From: Rhodothermaceae bacterium
Lineage (GTDB): Bacteria; Bacteroidota; Rhodothermia; Rhodothermales; JAHQVL01
Reading direction: 5' to 3'
Length of the DNA: 41,833 bases
Assembly: GCA_019634345.1 (NCBI GenBank)
Contig: JAHQVL010000236.1
Span: forward strand, 1-41,833
Of the stretch, positions 8,544-16,881 are shown in pieces (position 1 is the first letter of the stretch; every line of letters begins with the position of its first letter). Under the pieces are notes generated by a model. The model was not told the origin of the DNA. It made no database searches and saw only the letters and a program-made list of their open reading frames with translations. Position numbers and translations under genes: made by a program.

Positions 8544-10214
8544 TTAGTTCAGCCTGTTCTGCTTGAGTACAACGTCTCTATTTAGTTTGTCTCTCAATGG
8601 ATAAGGGGTAGACTCCACCGAATACGCATACCCATCTGCGAATCGCATAAATTCGTTTCCATCCTCTATCTTCTTCCATTCAACAAGACCAGGCCCATTG
8701 GGATTACCTGTTTTGACAAAATTAGCCAGATAGGTGGACATGGTTTCAGCAAGTCTATAATCCTTTTCGGTCCATGGGCGCTGCCCGGGCCACTCTCGCA
8801 TTGAGTTCATGAAATACCAGAGTTCAGCAGAGTGGAAAGAGCCATAAAACTCCGCATTTCTTCCAGGAGGTGGATTGTCGAAATAGTAGGCGAAAACATT
8901 GGAGCCAGGACTGTTTTGCTTAACCAGGTGTGCCGATACCATGTCGGCTTGATGAGCCCGGTCAGAAATGGTTCGGAGAGATAGGCGATACGCGTGCTGT
9001 GGATCAGATGCGGGGTAGGCTTCTTTCCATTCATGGGCATAGGTGCGTTCCATTGTTGCCGCGTATTTTTCCAACTCCATTGTTCCGTCTGAATTTCCTT
9101 GGATGGTGGTGCCCTCGTCAGCAACAGAGCCAATCATGAGGTCTATGCCATCCAGTGCGCCAGGGCGAAACAGGTCTACAGATTCTTTGGTGAAAGATAC
9201 GCCGTCAATGACCGTGCCTCCTATGGCGTTGTGGATGGCATAATAAAGCAAGGTGCTGTCAGCACCTACTTTCGTGGAAAAGAATGCTTCGGCAGGTATG
9301 GCGCGTAAATCAGCAAGAGTCATCGGCTTGTCGAACAATTCTTCGAGCGCTTTTTGATTTTCTTTCATCTTTTCGCTGGCTTCTTTTGGTGCGCTGAATC
9401 CATCGAAAAGCCCAAAGAACACGCTTTGCACAATAGCGCGTTTAAATAAGCCCCGAGCCAGGGGAGATTTCAGGAGGCTGATTGTATTGAACCCGCCGGC
9501 TGATTGGCCGCCAACCGTTACGCTGTTGGGATCTCCTCCGAATCCTGAAATATTATCACGGATCCATTCCAGCGCTGTCACCAGGTCCTGGATTCTTTGA
9601 TTACCCGCAATGCCGTTTGGATCTTCTTCCTGAACTGCAGCAAGCGCCAGATCACCGAAGGGGCCTACTCGGTATTGGACAGAAACCAAAACAATCCCCT
9701 TAGCGGCCAATTTTGTTGCCCAGAATTCTTGTTCAGAAGCAAAGCCATGTGCGTTGGCCCCTCCATGAATCCACATGTACACAGGTAGGTTTTCATTGGG
9801 GGTTTGGGCGGGTGTAAATACATTAAGATTCAGGCCGTTCTCACTAATGGGCGGCATAAAGTCCGGGTCGTAGTAGAATTCATCTCCATAAAATCCGCCG
9901 ACAGGGTTAACCCCTTCCCATTGCATTGCGCGATCTCCCCAGGTATCTGCAACAAGCACGCCCTCCCAGGGCTCTACAGGTTGAGGTGCTCTAAACCGGT
10001 TCTCTCCATGTGTTGGAGCGGCGTAAGGTATGCCCTTAAAAACAGTTACTCCTGGTACGTCTGTCTCAACTCCCTGGATCTTTCCCCCTTCTATAGCTAT
10101 TACGCCGAGAGGGCTAGGAGCATCTTGGGCAACTGTGATTGTAGAGACTGATATAAAGGGTAGTAGAAGAACGCCTGCAAATAGGGCTCGGATTGTATAG
10201 GATGCAAAAACCAT
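8544..10214 (-). CDS. Exported type B carboxylesterase
   Basis: The protein is 556 aa, normal for the carboxylesterase/para-nitrobenzyl esterase family (alpha/beta hydrolase). A signal peptide covers ~residues 1-30 (LFAGVLLLPFISVSTITVAQ). Family signatures are FKGIPYAAP, the oxyanion-hole HGGAN (~150-154), the nucleophile elbow GGQSAGG with Ser238, a likely acid in GSVADEGTT and the catalytic His in SFHSAELWYFMN. It should hydrolyse carboxylic esters in the periplasm or outside; the substrate is not predictable. It is the last gene of a leftward cluster: its start is 30 bp after the stop of the DUF6064-like gene, so co-transcription is likely. It converges with floA with a 22-bp gap and no obvious terminator. 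Confidence 0.9.
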   Translation of the reverse strand: MVFASYTIRALFAGVLLLPFISVSTITVAQDAPSPLGVIAIEGGKIQGVETDVPGVTVFKGIPYAAPTHGENRFRAPQPVEPWEGVLVADTWGDRAMQWEGVNPVGGFYGDEFYYDPDFMPPISENGLNLNVFTPAQTPNENLPVYMWIHGGANAHGFASEQEFWATKLAAKGIVLVSVQYRVGPFGDLALAAVQEEDPNGIAGNQRIQDLVTALEWIRDNISGFGGDPNSVTVGGQSAGGFNTISLLKSPLARGLFKRAIVQSVFFGLFDGFSAPKEASEKMKENQKALEELFDKPMTLADLRAIPAEAFFSTKVGADSTLLYYAIHNAIGGTVIDGVSFTKESVDLFRPGALDGIDLMIGSVADEGTTIQGNSDGTMELEKYAATMERTYAHEWKEAYPASDPQHAYRLSLRTISDRAHQADMVSAHLVKQNSPGSNVFAYYFDNPPPGRNAEFYGSFHSAELWYFMNSMREWPGQRPWTEKDYRLAETMSTYLANFVKTGNPNGPGLVEWKKIEDGNEFMRFADGYAYSVESTPYPLRDKLNRDVVLKQNRLN

Positions 10215-10244
10215 GTATTAAATTACTCGTGTTTGGTGAAGGCT

Positions 10245-10922
10245 TCAATATACGCTATACGGTTTTTTGTGCACAGGACGTACTGCAAATAAAGCAACTC
10301 CTGCAGCGCATAGCGTCATCCAAAATTCCGATGCACCCATCGTCCAGAGGGTTGCACTTGAAATCAAACACCAAATGATAGGAATGGGGAGGAGAAGCCA
10401 TCGGATCCGACCTACTAATAGTAGTATGCCGAGTGTAGCGATCACTGTTGGATCTGGAGCAAGGGCAAAAAGCTCAATCTGTGTCCAGGGGCGGCCTGAT
10501 AAGAGGACAATAAGGGGTTGAAGGATGAGGCCAAAGCCAATGAGTCCAGTACCTACCCGGCTTGTCCAGTGTGTGTTAGAAGGGATTGGCCTGGCTTTTC
10601 CTGATCCACCTGCAAGGATAAGGAGGAGTCCTTCCAGTGCAAACCCAATCGCATAGTAGGAAGCCGCCCAGTTGACCGAAGTAAAGTGGGATACGTGGTA
10701 CCCCCAGGCTATCCAGAGCCAGGTTGTGCCCAGGAAGGTAAATAGAAGTTTTCCAGACCATGGCTTAGGCCGTATCAAGAAATAAAACCACAATCCGCTC
10801 AGGACCAGTACAACTATATGAGCCGGCCATATGGCGGTATTATACAACTCAAAGAGCCGGTAATAGGTGTCGGCTGAGAACAGGAGGAAGTCAGAAAGTC
10901 TGTAGGTCCACCACTCCGACAT
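10245..10922 (-). CDS. DUF6064-like integral membrane protein
   Basis: The protein is 225 aa and is almost entirely hydrophobic, with about seven predicted membrane helices (for example AHIVVLVLSGLWFYFLI, LLFTFLGTTWLWIAWGY, ATLGILLLVGRIRWLLLP). The N-terminus MSEWWTYRLSDFLLFSADTY and the WGYHVSHFTSVN segment resemble the uncharacterised DUF6064 family; I assign this from recall of the family pattern. Its ATG overlaps the aldo/keto reductase stop in a TGATG arrangement (one shared base at 10922), which indicates translational coupling. No catalytic motif is recognisable and the function is unknown. Confidence 0.75.
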   Translation of the reverse strand: MSEWWTYRLSDFLLFSADTYYRLFELYNTAIWPAHIVVLVLSGLWFYFLIRPKPWSGKLLFTFLGTTWLWIAWGYHVSHFTSVNWAASYYAIGFALEGLLLILAGGSGKARPIPSNTHWTSRVGTGLIGFGLILQPLIVLLSGRPWTQIELFALAPDPTVIATLGILLLVGRIRWLLLPIPIIWCLISSATLWTMGASEFWMTLCAAGVALFAVRPVHKKPYSVY

Positions 10923-11839
10923 CAGAGCGCCTCTACGTAGTCGATCATTCGCTGGCGCATGGCTTCCGTTGGTAGCTCCCCAGTAGCCGCAGCCATGTTT
11001 TCTTTAACATGACGTACTTGGGACGTGGCAGGGATAGCGCACGTAACGGCAGGGTGGGAGACGATAAACTTGAGGAGAAATTCTGCCCAATTGGTCGCAC
11101 CGGCTTCAGAAGCCCAGTCGGGTAGGCGCTGTCGCTTCATCCTTCGGATGAGGTTGCCTTGTTGGAAAGGCCGATTAATGATGACCGCAATGCCGCGTTC
11201 TTGTGCTATGGGAAGGATACGCTCTTCAACTCTGCGATTGAGGATATTGTAGGAGACCTGGATAAAATCCAACGGTTGCGTTTGCATCACCTCCTCGAAC
11301 AAACTGTGCCGGCGCCCTTCCGAAGTAGTGATGCCTACATAGCGGAGTGATCCAGAGGCTTTCATGGCATGCAAGGTCTCCAGGTGCCCTTCCCAGGATC
11401 GTAGATTGTGCACTTGCATGAGATCGAACTGAGGCACGCCCCAGAGTTCGCGCGAGTTTTCGATTTGGGAAGCGCCGCGGGCGGTTGACGTGATCCACAC
11501 CTTATCTGCAGAGAAGAGGGCGTCTGGGTTTCCGAGTCGGTTGAGTCCGTAACCGATGACTTCTTGTGCTGACCCATACATTGGCGAAGAGTCGATCATC
11601 TTTCCGCCGAGTTCGAAGAAGTTTCGCATGACTTCGGTACAGGCGTTACGGGCTTCCCGGTCGTTCCCCACATTAAAGGTGATCCAGCTTCCTATTCCAA
11701 TGACCGGCAAGGCCTCTCCCGTTGATGGTATCGGTTTTGTAATGATCGATTGGGGTTGAATCCGAAGAGCAGGGCGGATGAGTGGGGCAGCCAGAAGGCC
11801 AAGTGCTGTTCGGCGGCTGATGGTACTACGGTCTGGCAT
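10922..11839 (-). CDS. Tat-exported aldo/keto reductase
   Basis: The ATG at 11839 gives 305 aa and puts a twin-arginine leader at the N-terminus (TISRRTALGLLAAPLIRPAL, Arg9-Arg10). An in-frame upstream ATG at 11947 would bury that leader, so it is less likely. The AKR catalytic tetrad is present: Asp83 and Tyr88 in MIDSSPMYGSAQE, Lys113 in SADKVWITS, His144 in LMQVHNLRSW. The family is a TIM barrel that reduces aldehydes, ketones or sugars with NAD(P)H. Tat export suggests folding with cofactor before transport. The tail ATSQVRHVKENMAAA matches the usual C-terminal nucleotide-binding segment. It heads the leftward cluster with the DUF6064-like and esterase genes. The substrate is unknown. Confidence 0.88.
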   Translation of the reverse strand: MPDRSTISRRTALGLLAAPLIRPALRIQPQSIITKPIPSTGEALPVIGIGSWITFNVGNDREARNACTEVMRNFFELGGKMIDSSPMYGSAQEVIGYGLNRLGNPDALFSADKVWITSTARGASQIENSRELWGVPQFDLMQVHNLRSWEGHLETLHAMKASGSLRYVGITTSEGRRHSLFEEVMQTQPLDFIQVSYNILNRRVEERILPIAQERGIAVIINRPFQQGNLIRRMKRQRLPDWASEAGATNWAEFLLKFIVSHPAVTCAIPATSQVRHVKENMAAATGELPTEAMRQRMIDYVEAL

Positions 11840-12042
11840 ATTGGATGTTGGATTCTGAAAAGGGTATTTGATACGTCTAAATATAATCGAAATAAAGCGC
11901 ATCGTCGATAGCGGTTCGTCCCAGGTACTGATTAGACGATAGGGCACTCATTTTTTCTGCTAGAATTTAACTATCTCGTTAGCTGATGTGCTCTCCTTAT
12001 TGTATTTTGTCGACCTCCGTTACAAATGGAATGCTTATTAGC

Positions 12043-12687
12043 ATGAGACCCACCGCAATCATACTCTGTCTTTTTGTCCTTCTGCCCAGAATGGGGTATG
12101 GACAGGACATGCATTTTGTAAAACATGATTATGCAGAGATTGGGTTGTCTTTCTTACTGCCGGCGAACTGGGAGCATGACGGCTTGAACACGACGACAAA
12201 AGCGGCATTCATCAAGGAGTTTGGATGGAACTACGATAAGCCCGATGCCGAGGATATCTGGAATGCATTTGGTAGTTTCTCAAGCATCAGCATAGATTCC
12301 ACCCTCCTGCCTAACGATGCAGCCTTCGAGATGCACAAAATGACCATCTTTGTGAATCGCGCTCAGACGATGTACCGGCAATGGCTGTGCAAACAACGCA
12401 GGGAAAACATTCTGGACTCAAAGCCACTCATCAACAACGGTTTTGCGCTGGTTAAAGAAGATAGAGTCCGCCCTATGAATCTACCCCGTAACCTGCCCGA
12501 TGCGAAAGCAAAGTCCTATCAGTACTATACGGGTGAAGTCTATCTGCTTACCCAGGGGCACGTGTACACGTTTGTCCACCAGGAAAAGTGCTACGAGATA
12601 AAGATCGAAAGCACCACATCTGATCCGACGGGGAGCATCCAATTGCATGAGCGGATAATCAATTCATTGGAGCGGTATTCGTTTTAA
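12043..12687 (+). CDS. Small exported protein of unknown function
   Basis: I do not recognise this family. From the ATG at 12043 the protein is 214 aa and begins with a signal peptide (MRPTAIILCLFVLLPRMGYG, cleaved before QDMHF). An ATG at 12031 in the same frame is an equally possible start, and the frame continues up to 11986. The mature part begins KHDYAEIGLSFLLPANWEHD, a pattern resembling the opening strands of PsbP/Mog1-like or DUF-type lipid-binding folds. It continues with mixed alpha/beta sequence and a Cys in HQEKCYEIKIES. No catalytic motif is visible. It is convergent with the sulfatase (15-bp gap) and divergent from the aldo/keto reductase. Confidence 0.7.
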   Translation: MRPTAIILCLFVLLPRMGYGQDMHFVKHDYAEIGLSFLLPANWEHDGLNTTTKAAFIKEFGWNYDKPDAEDIWNAFGSFSSISIDSTLLPNDAAFEMHKMTIFVNRAQTMYRQWLCKQRRENILDSKPLINNGFALVKEDRVRPMNLPRNLPDAKAKSYQYYTGEVYLLTQGHVYTFVHQEKCYEIKIESTTSDPTGSIQLHERIINSLERYSF

Positions 12688-12702
12688 GCATTCAGCGTAC
12701 CT

Positions 12703-14196
12703 TTACTGCACCCAACGCGGCTGCCGGGATCCATCTATCCGATGCAGGTGAGCCGTCAGGCTGTCGTCAAGAGCTTTGGCTATGGCATAGGTGTCTGGAT
12801 CTTGATTTCCGAGATGGCGCAAGAAGGGACCATAGGCATGCCCGTACTTAACGCCGCCTACCAGGTTGCTCAATTGCTTCGGATCCGCTTCCATATCATA
12901 CAACTCGAACAGATCCCATACACCGTGATAGGTCATGTAACTGTACTTTTCTGTGCGAAGGCCAAAGATAGTTGGAGTTTGAACGGCTTGAGGGTCCATA
13001 AAGTATTCGTAGACGAAAGCATCCCGCCAGGAGACTTCTTCACCTTGTACAAGGGGTAAGAAAGAGTTGCCGTACATACTTTCGGGTGCTGGTAAACCGG
13101 CCATATCCAAGATTGTAGGCCCTATGTCAACCGTTAAGATAAACCGGTCATCCATCCGGGCTCCGCTGGTTCCATCCGGCCAGTGGACAAAGGCAGGTAC
13201 GCGGATAGACTCCTCGTACATGACGCGTTTGTCGATGAGCCCGTGTTCGCCCATCATGTAGCCGTTGTCGCTGTAGTAGATGATGACTGTGTCTTCGAGT
13301 TGACCAAGTTCTTCAAGCACATCAACTATCGCACCCACACTTTCGTCGACGCCGAGCATGCATTCACTGTAACGGCGGAAAAAAGTATCGTAATCTCCAT
13401 AGTCGCCATAAATATCATAGTCACGCTCTGCGCCATGCCAGCTCTTGCGTTGGTCGATGAGCCATTGCGGTTTGCCCTCGCTTTGTTCGAGTGTGTAGGG
13501 TTGAGTTATTTCTGTTGTGCTGTATCGGCCGGCGTGGCGCGGGGCAGGTGTAAAGGGTTCGTGAATCGACTTATGGGATAGATACAACATGTAAGGTTGT
13601 TCATTCTCCTGCCTGGATTTAATAAAGTCGATGCTGAGTTCTGTCAGGATGTCGGGCGTATATCCTTCATACGGAATACGTTCCCCGTTGATATTCATTT
13701 CAGGATCCGTGTAAGGGCCTTGTCCTTTGAACGATGCCCAGTAGTCAAAGCCTGGCCTAGGCATGTCGTTGCTGCCTCCCATGTGCCACTTGCCTACAAA
13801 GCCGGTATGGTATCCACCGTCCTGAAGGACTTGGGGGAAGGTGGGCGTCCCTGGTTGAATAGCTGTGTCATTGTCAAGGACGCGGTGTGTGTGTGCATAT
13901 TGCCCGGTGACAATAGAAGCTCTGCTTGGAGAGCATAAAGAGGTGGTCACATAGGCGCGATCAAAGTATACACTGTTCTCAGCAAGTCGATCTATGTTGG
14001 GCGTCTCGAGCCATGGGTGATTCTTAAAGCTCAAGAAGTCATACCGTTGATCGTCGATGAGGATAAAAATGATGTTTGGTCCAGAGGCTGTAGGAGGCTC
14101 TGGGTTTTCCGAGGTGCAGGAGAGGCTGGATACCAGAAGAATGATGAAGAAAAGGGAAAAGGAGGACTGGGTTATAAGGGGGCTGATTCTTTTCAT
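12703..14196 (-). CDS. Lipoprotein type I sulfatase
   Basis: The protein is 497 aa with a lipoprotein leader (FFIILLVSSLSC, lipobox Cys27). The sulfatase signature CSPSRASIVTG begins at Cys88, the residue converted to formylglycine by a sulfatase-maturating enzyme. Metal-binding Asp48-Asp49 lie in FILIDDQRYD. The family segments GKWHMGG, YYSDNGYMMGEHG and YEESIRVPAFVHWP follow, and the C-terminal part (LFELYDMEADPKQLSNL) is typical of the S1 family. It removes sulfate esters from polysaccharides outside the cytoplasm. Together with the two glycosidases it suggests use of sulfated, probably algal or animal, glycans. No maturase gene is in the window. The exact subfamily and substrate are not assigned. 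Confidence 0.92.
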   Translation of the reverse strand: MKRISPLITQSSFSLFFIILLVSSLSCTSENPEPPTASGPNIIFILIDDQRYDFLSFKNHPWLETPNIDRLAENSVYFDRAYVTTSLCSPSRASIVTGQYAHTHRVLDNDTAIQPGTPTFPQVLQDGGYHTGFVGKWHMGGSNDMPRPGFDYWASFKGQGPYTDPEMNINGERIPYEGYTPDILTELSIDFIKSRQENEQPYMLYLSHKSIHEPFTPAPRHAGRYSTTEITQPYTLEQSEGKPQWLIDQRKSWHGAERDYDIYGDYGDYDTFFRRYSECMLGVDESVGAIVDVLEELGQLEDTVIIYYSDNGYMMGEHGLIDKRVMYEESIRVPAFVHWPDGTSGARMDDRFILTVDIGPTILDMAGLPAPESMYGNSFLPLVQGEEVSWRDAFVYEYFMDPQAVQTPTIFGLRTEKYSYMTYHGVWDLFELYDMEADPKQLSNLVGGVKYGHAYGPFLRHLGNQDPDTYAIAKALDDSLTAHLHRIDGSRQPRWVQ

Positions 14197-14472
14197 ATAT
14201 TATAAGGAACCATAGGTGGGTAAGCAGTGAGCTAAGCATACAATAAGTATCATTGCAAGTCAATTACCCACACGCAGAGACCTTATTTTGCCTGTACAGG
14301 TATTTGTTGTGAATGTGTATTCGACTATGTTTTCTTGAGAATTTTATGGATACGAAACAGAGTAAATTTGCGTCCGTAGTTTTAGGAGACCGAGCTACTC
14401 CGCGATTCCCTGAGATATGGGCTCCTATGGATGGTTTTCTCGTAAATGGTGGGATCAAATACACGTTCTAAA
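14197..14472. other. Divergent intergenic region with inverted repeats
   Basis: This 276-bp gap separates the leftward sulfatase from the rightward 14473 gene and must hold both promoters. GTGGGTAA (14216-14223) and TTACCCAC (14264-14271) are perfect inverted copies 40 bp apart, on the sulfatase side. CCTGTACAGG at 14291-14300 is a perfect 10-bp palindrome and a possible operator. No gene or RNA was recognised. Confidence 0.35.
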
Positions 14473-14913
14473 ATGAGTCAGGATATTGTCAAAACTACAA
14501 ACGAGCTGTCGCCACTTGATCCACCTTCAGTACCCTTCTGGATTGAGGTGTATGAGGGCTTTGGAAAGACAGAAGGGCTTATCCGTTTCAAGTATCCCAA
14601 TCTCATTCTTGAATTCAGTACAAGAGACGACGTCATTGGTTTTTTTAAGTCGGATGTCAAAGAAGTGACGCTTCCCCTGGCTTCGCTGGCCGAAATTGAA
14701 CTAAAAAGCAATGCGTTCCGAACAAAGCTGGTTCTTCGCGCCAACACATTGAAGTCGCTTGAAGGCATGCCTGGAAGTAAGCAGGGTATCGCGGAGCTTC
14801 GAGTAAAGCGAAAACACAAGGGCGCTGCCGCTTCATTGGTATCAAGTGTTTCCCTGAGGCTCTCTGAGTTCAGGCTTCAACAGTTAGATAACGAGTTGAA
14901 TCGCCCGGATTGA
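14473..14913 (+). CDS. Small cytoplasmic protein of unknown function (PH-like fold suspected)
   Basis: From the ATG at 14473 the product is 146 aa; an in-frame ATG at 14446 would add nine residues. There is no signal peptide or membrane segment. The sequence alternates short strands (GLIRFKYPNLILEFSTRDD, then VKEVTLPLASLAEIELKSN and RTKLVLRANTL) and ends in an amphipathic helix (LSEFRLQQLDNELN). This layout resembles a single bacterial PH-like domain, but no family was recognised. It is convergent with the PLP decarboxylase, with a 22-bp gap. Codon use looks ordinary. Confidence 0.65.
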   Translation: MSQDIVKTTNELSPLDPPSVPFWIEVYEGFGKTEGLIRFKYPNLILEFSTRDDVIGFFKSDVKEVTLPLASLAEIELKSNAFRTKLVLRANTLKSLEGMPGSKQGIAELRVKRKHKGAAASLVSSVSLRLSEFRLQQLDNELNRPD

Positions 14914-14935
14914 TTCAAAAGACTAACTGGCAGAT

Positions 14936-16402
14936 TTACCGGGGGAGGTCTGACTGTAAAATCTCTTCCCCTATACCGATTACAGCGTCTAGCAGAATAT
15001 CCATATCCTCTTGTTTGGTGCGGTGATTGGAGTTCGCAACTCGAATCGCGAACTGCCCATCGATCAATGTACTGGAAGGCACTGCAATGCCGGCTTCCTG
15101 AATGCGCATGAGGATTTCCCTGTTTAGTTTATTCAGCGCCTGTACATCAAGGTGAGGCGGGCAAAATCTAAAACAGGCAACATTGAGCGGAGTAGGGGCC
15201 AGAAGCTCAAGGTGATCGTGTTCTCGAATGCGTTCAGCGAGGTATTGAACGTGACGTACATTTTGGTCGATGATTCGGCTGATCCCAGTTACGCCATGGG
15301 TTTTGAACGCCATCCATGCTCGTAAGGCTCTGAAGCCTCTGCTGAGTTGGATGCCTAGTTGTGCAAATTCAAGGTTGTTAGGTTGGATACCTCTTCCGTT
15401 TGACTCCAGATAGTCGGCACTGGTTTGAAAGGCTGCCTTTTGAGCATGAACATCCTTCATGAGGACGCATCCAATTTCATATTGCAAGTAACCCCACTTG
15501 TGTAAATCGAACGCGATAGAGTCGGCTCGTTCGATGCCACGCAGCCTCGGTTTGAGAGAGTCGCTCAAGACGGCTAGTCCGCCCAGTGCACCATCAACAT
15601 GAAACCATAGATCTTCCTTTTTACATACGTCTGCCAACTGATCCAGGTTATCTATAGCTCCGGTATTAACGGTACCCGCATTCCCATTGACACAAATCGG
15701 TAGGTGCCCGGCAGCACGGTCTTCATCGATTGCTTGGGCAAGAGCGTCGATTTGTATACGATGTTCTTCATCAACAGGAATAGGGCGATAGCCCTTCCTA
15801 CCAAGCCCTAAGAGTTCACAGCACTTGTAGATCCAGCTGTGCGTTTCCGAAGATCCGTAAATGATCATCTGAGGCCGCCCGGCGAGGCCTTCTGCGCGTA
15901 CGTCATAACCCGCTTTTGCCTGACGCCCTGCTACAATGCCCAAGATATTAGCCACGGTACCTCCAGAGACGAATATGCCCAGTGCTTCCGGGCCGTACCC
16001 AAAGAGTTGGCAAAGCCATCTAAGTACCTGTTCTTCGATGAGAGACCCGCTTTGATCATATCCAGCCATGTGGGTATTCATGGTTGAGGCAATCAAGTCG
16101 GCAATGACTCCATCAGCTGTTCCCGTCCCCATTACCCATCCCCAAAACCGTGGATGAATGTTGCCTGTCGGGTAGGGTAAAATATCACGACGCGCCTGAG
16201 CACATACCTCGGCGAGTGGCGTAGGGTACATAGGTATAGCTTCGTGAAGCCGCTTTTTTACTTCGTGTGGTGGTGGCTGCCATGTAGGGCGCTCACGGAT
16301 GGTTTGCAAAAAAGCCACTGCATCGTGAAGGGTTTGCTGTGCAGTTGCCTCAAAGGCCTCCCAGTCTGCTGGGTCGAGAGAATAGTCGGAGTCTGGAACC
16401 AT
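14936..16402 (-). CDS. PLP-dependent group II decarboxylase (aromatic-L-amino-acid decarboxylase-like)
   Basis: The ATG at 16402 gives 488 aa, the usual family length; an upstream ATG at 16465 in frame is less likely. Family features appear in order: HPRFWGWVMGTGTADGVIADL near the N-terminus, LFVSGGTVANILG-like substrate/PLP segment (GIFVSGGTVANILGIVAGRQ), ICVNGNAGTVNTGAIDNL, the cofactor Asp/Ala strand WFHVDGALGGLAVLS and the Schiff-base lysine Lys302 in SIAFDLHKWGYLQYE. The family decarboxylates DOPA, tryptophan, tyrosine or related amino acids to amines in the cytoplasm. The substrate is not resolvable here. The gene is transcribed leftward, away from a decayed AraC-family regulator. Confidence 0.9.
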   Translation of the reverse strand: MVPDSDYSLDPADWEAFEATAQQTLHDAVAFLQTIRERPTWQPPPHEVKKRLHEAIPMYPTPLAEVCAQARRDILPYPTGNIHPRFWGWVMGTGTADGVIADLIASTMNTHMAGYDQSGSLIEEQVLRWLCQLFGYGPEALGIFVSGGTVANILGIVAGRQAKAGYDVRAEGLAGRPQMIIYGSSETHSWIYKCCELLGLGRKGYRPIPVDEEHRIQIDALAQAIDEDRAAGHLPICVNGNAGTVNTGAIDNLDQLADVCKKEDLWFHVDGALGGLAVLSDSLKPRLRGIERADSIAFDLHKWGYLQYEIGCVLMKDVHAQKAAFQTSADYLESNGRGIQPNNLEFAQLGIQLSRGFRALRAWMAFKTHGVTGISRIIDQNVRHVQYLAERIREHDHLELLAPTPLNVACFRFCPPHLDVQALNKLNREILMRIQEAGIAVPSSTLIDGQFAIRVANSNHRTKQEDMDILLDAVIGIGEEILQSDLPR

Positions 16403-16490
16403 AATGAAAGAATCTCTAGCTTTGTGCTGTCGTATGTGCAATAATACGGATTGCACATTCTCCAATCTGGAACGGAATGAACCGATTTAG

Positions 16491-16877
16491 AACGTAATAA
16501 GCTCAAAAGGTCATGCCCCCTTCTTCTCATGCAAAACCAGCAGCTGTACCGGCTCGCCGGCGGGACTTAATTCAAGCAAGGAGTGTCCGTGGTTTTCGTT
16601 TTACAGAGTCCATACACAAAGGCCTGATTCCTTCTCACTCACATCAATTAGCAACAATCAATACTTCGCAAGAGCCTTCAAGGCGCGTTACGGTATTACA
16701 CCTGGTTGCTTCCTTCGAACATTACGTATCAAGTGGGCTGCAGAGCAACTACAGACTACCCTTCGTCCCATATCAGAGATTGCATTGGCTTCAGGCTTCG
16801 CTGATCAAAGCCATTTCGGAAGGGCCTTTAAAAAGCAATATGGGGTATCACCAGGTGTATGGAGGCGATCCCTGTAA
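16491..16877 (+). pseudogene. Decayed AraC-family transcriptional regulator (C-terminal DNA-binding remnant)
   Basis: The frame of codons ending at the TAA 16875-16877 reads a clear AraC C-terminus. It has the end of the first HTH (YFARAFKARYGITPG), the linker helix (FLRTLRIKWAAEQL), the second HTH (PISEIALASGFADQSHFGRA) and the signature tail (FKKQYGVSPGVWRRSL). This frame is open from 16491 but has no ATG and reads as nonsense before about 16640. The neighbouring +1-shifted frame gives a plausible first-HTH start around 16560-16640 (PARRRDLIQARS, then FTESIHKGLIPS), which suggests a frameshift near 16630. The N-terminal sensor domain is missing. The stop lies 4 bp from the convergent permease stop. 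Confidence 0.78.
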
Positions 16878-16881
16878 GCCA

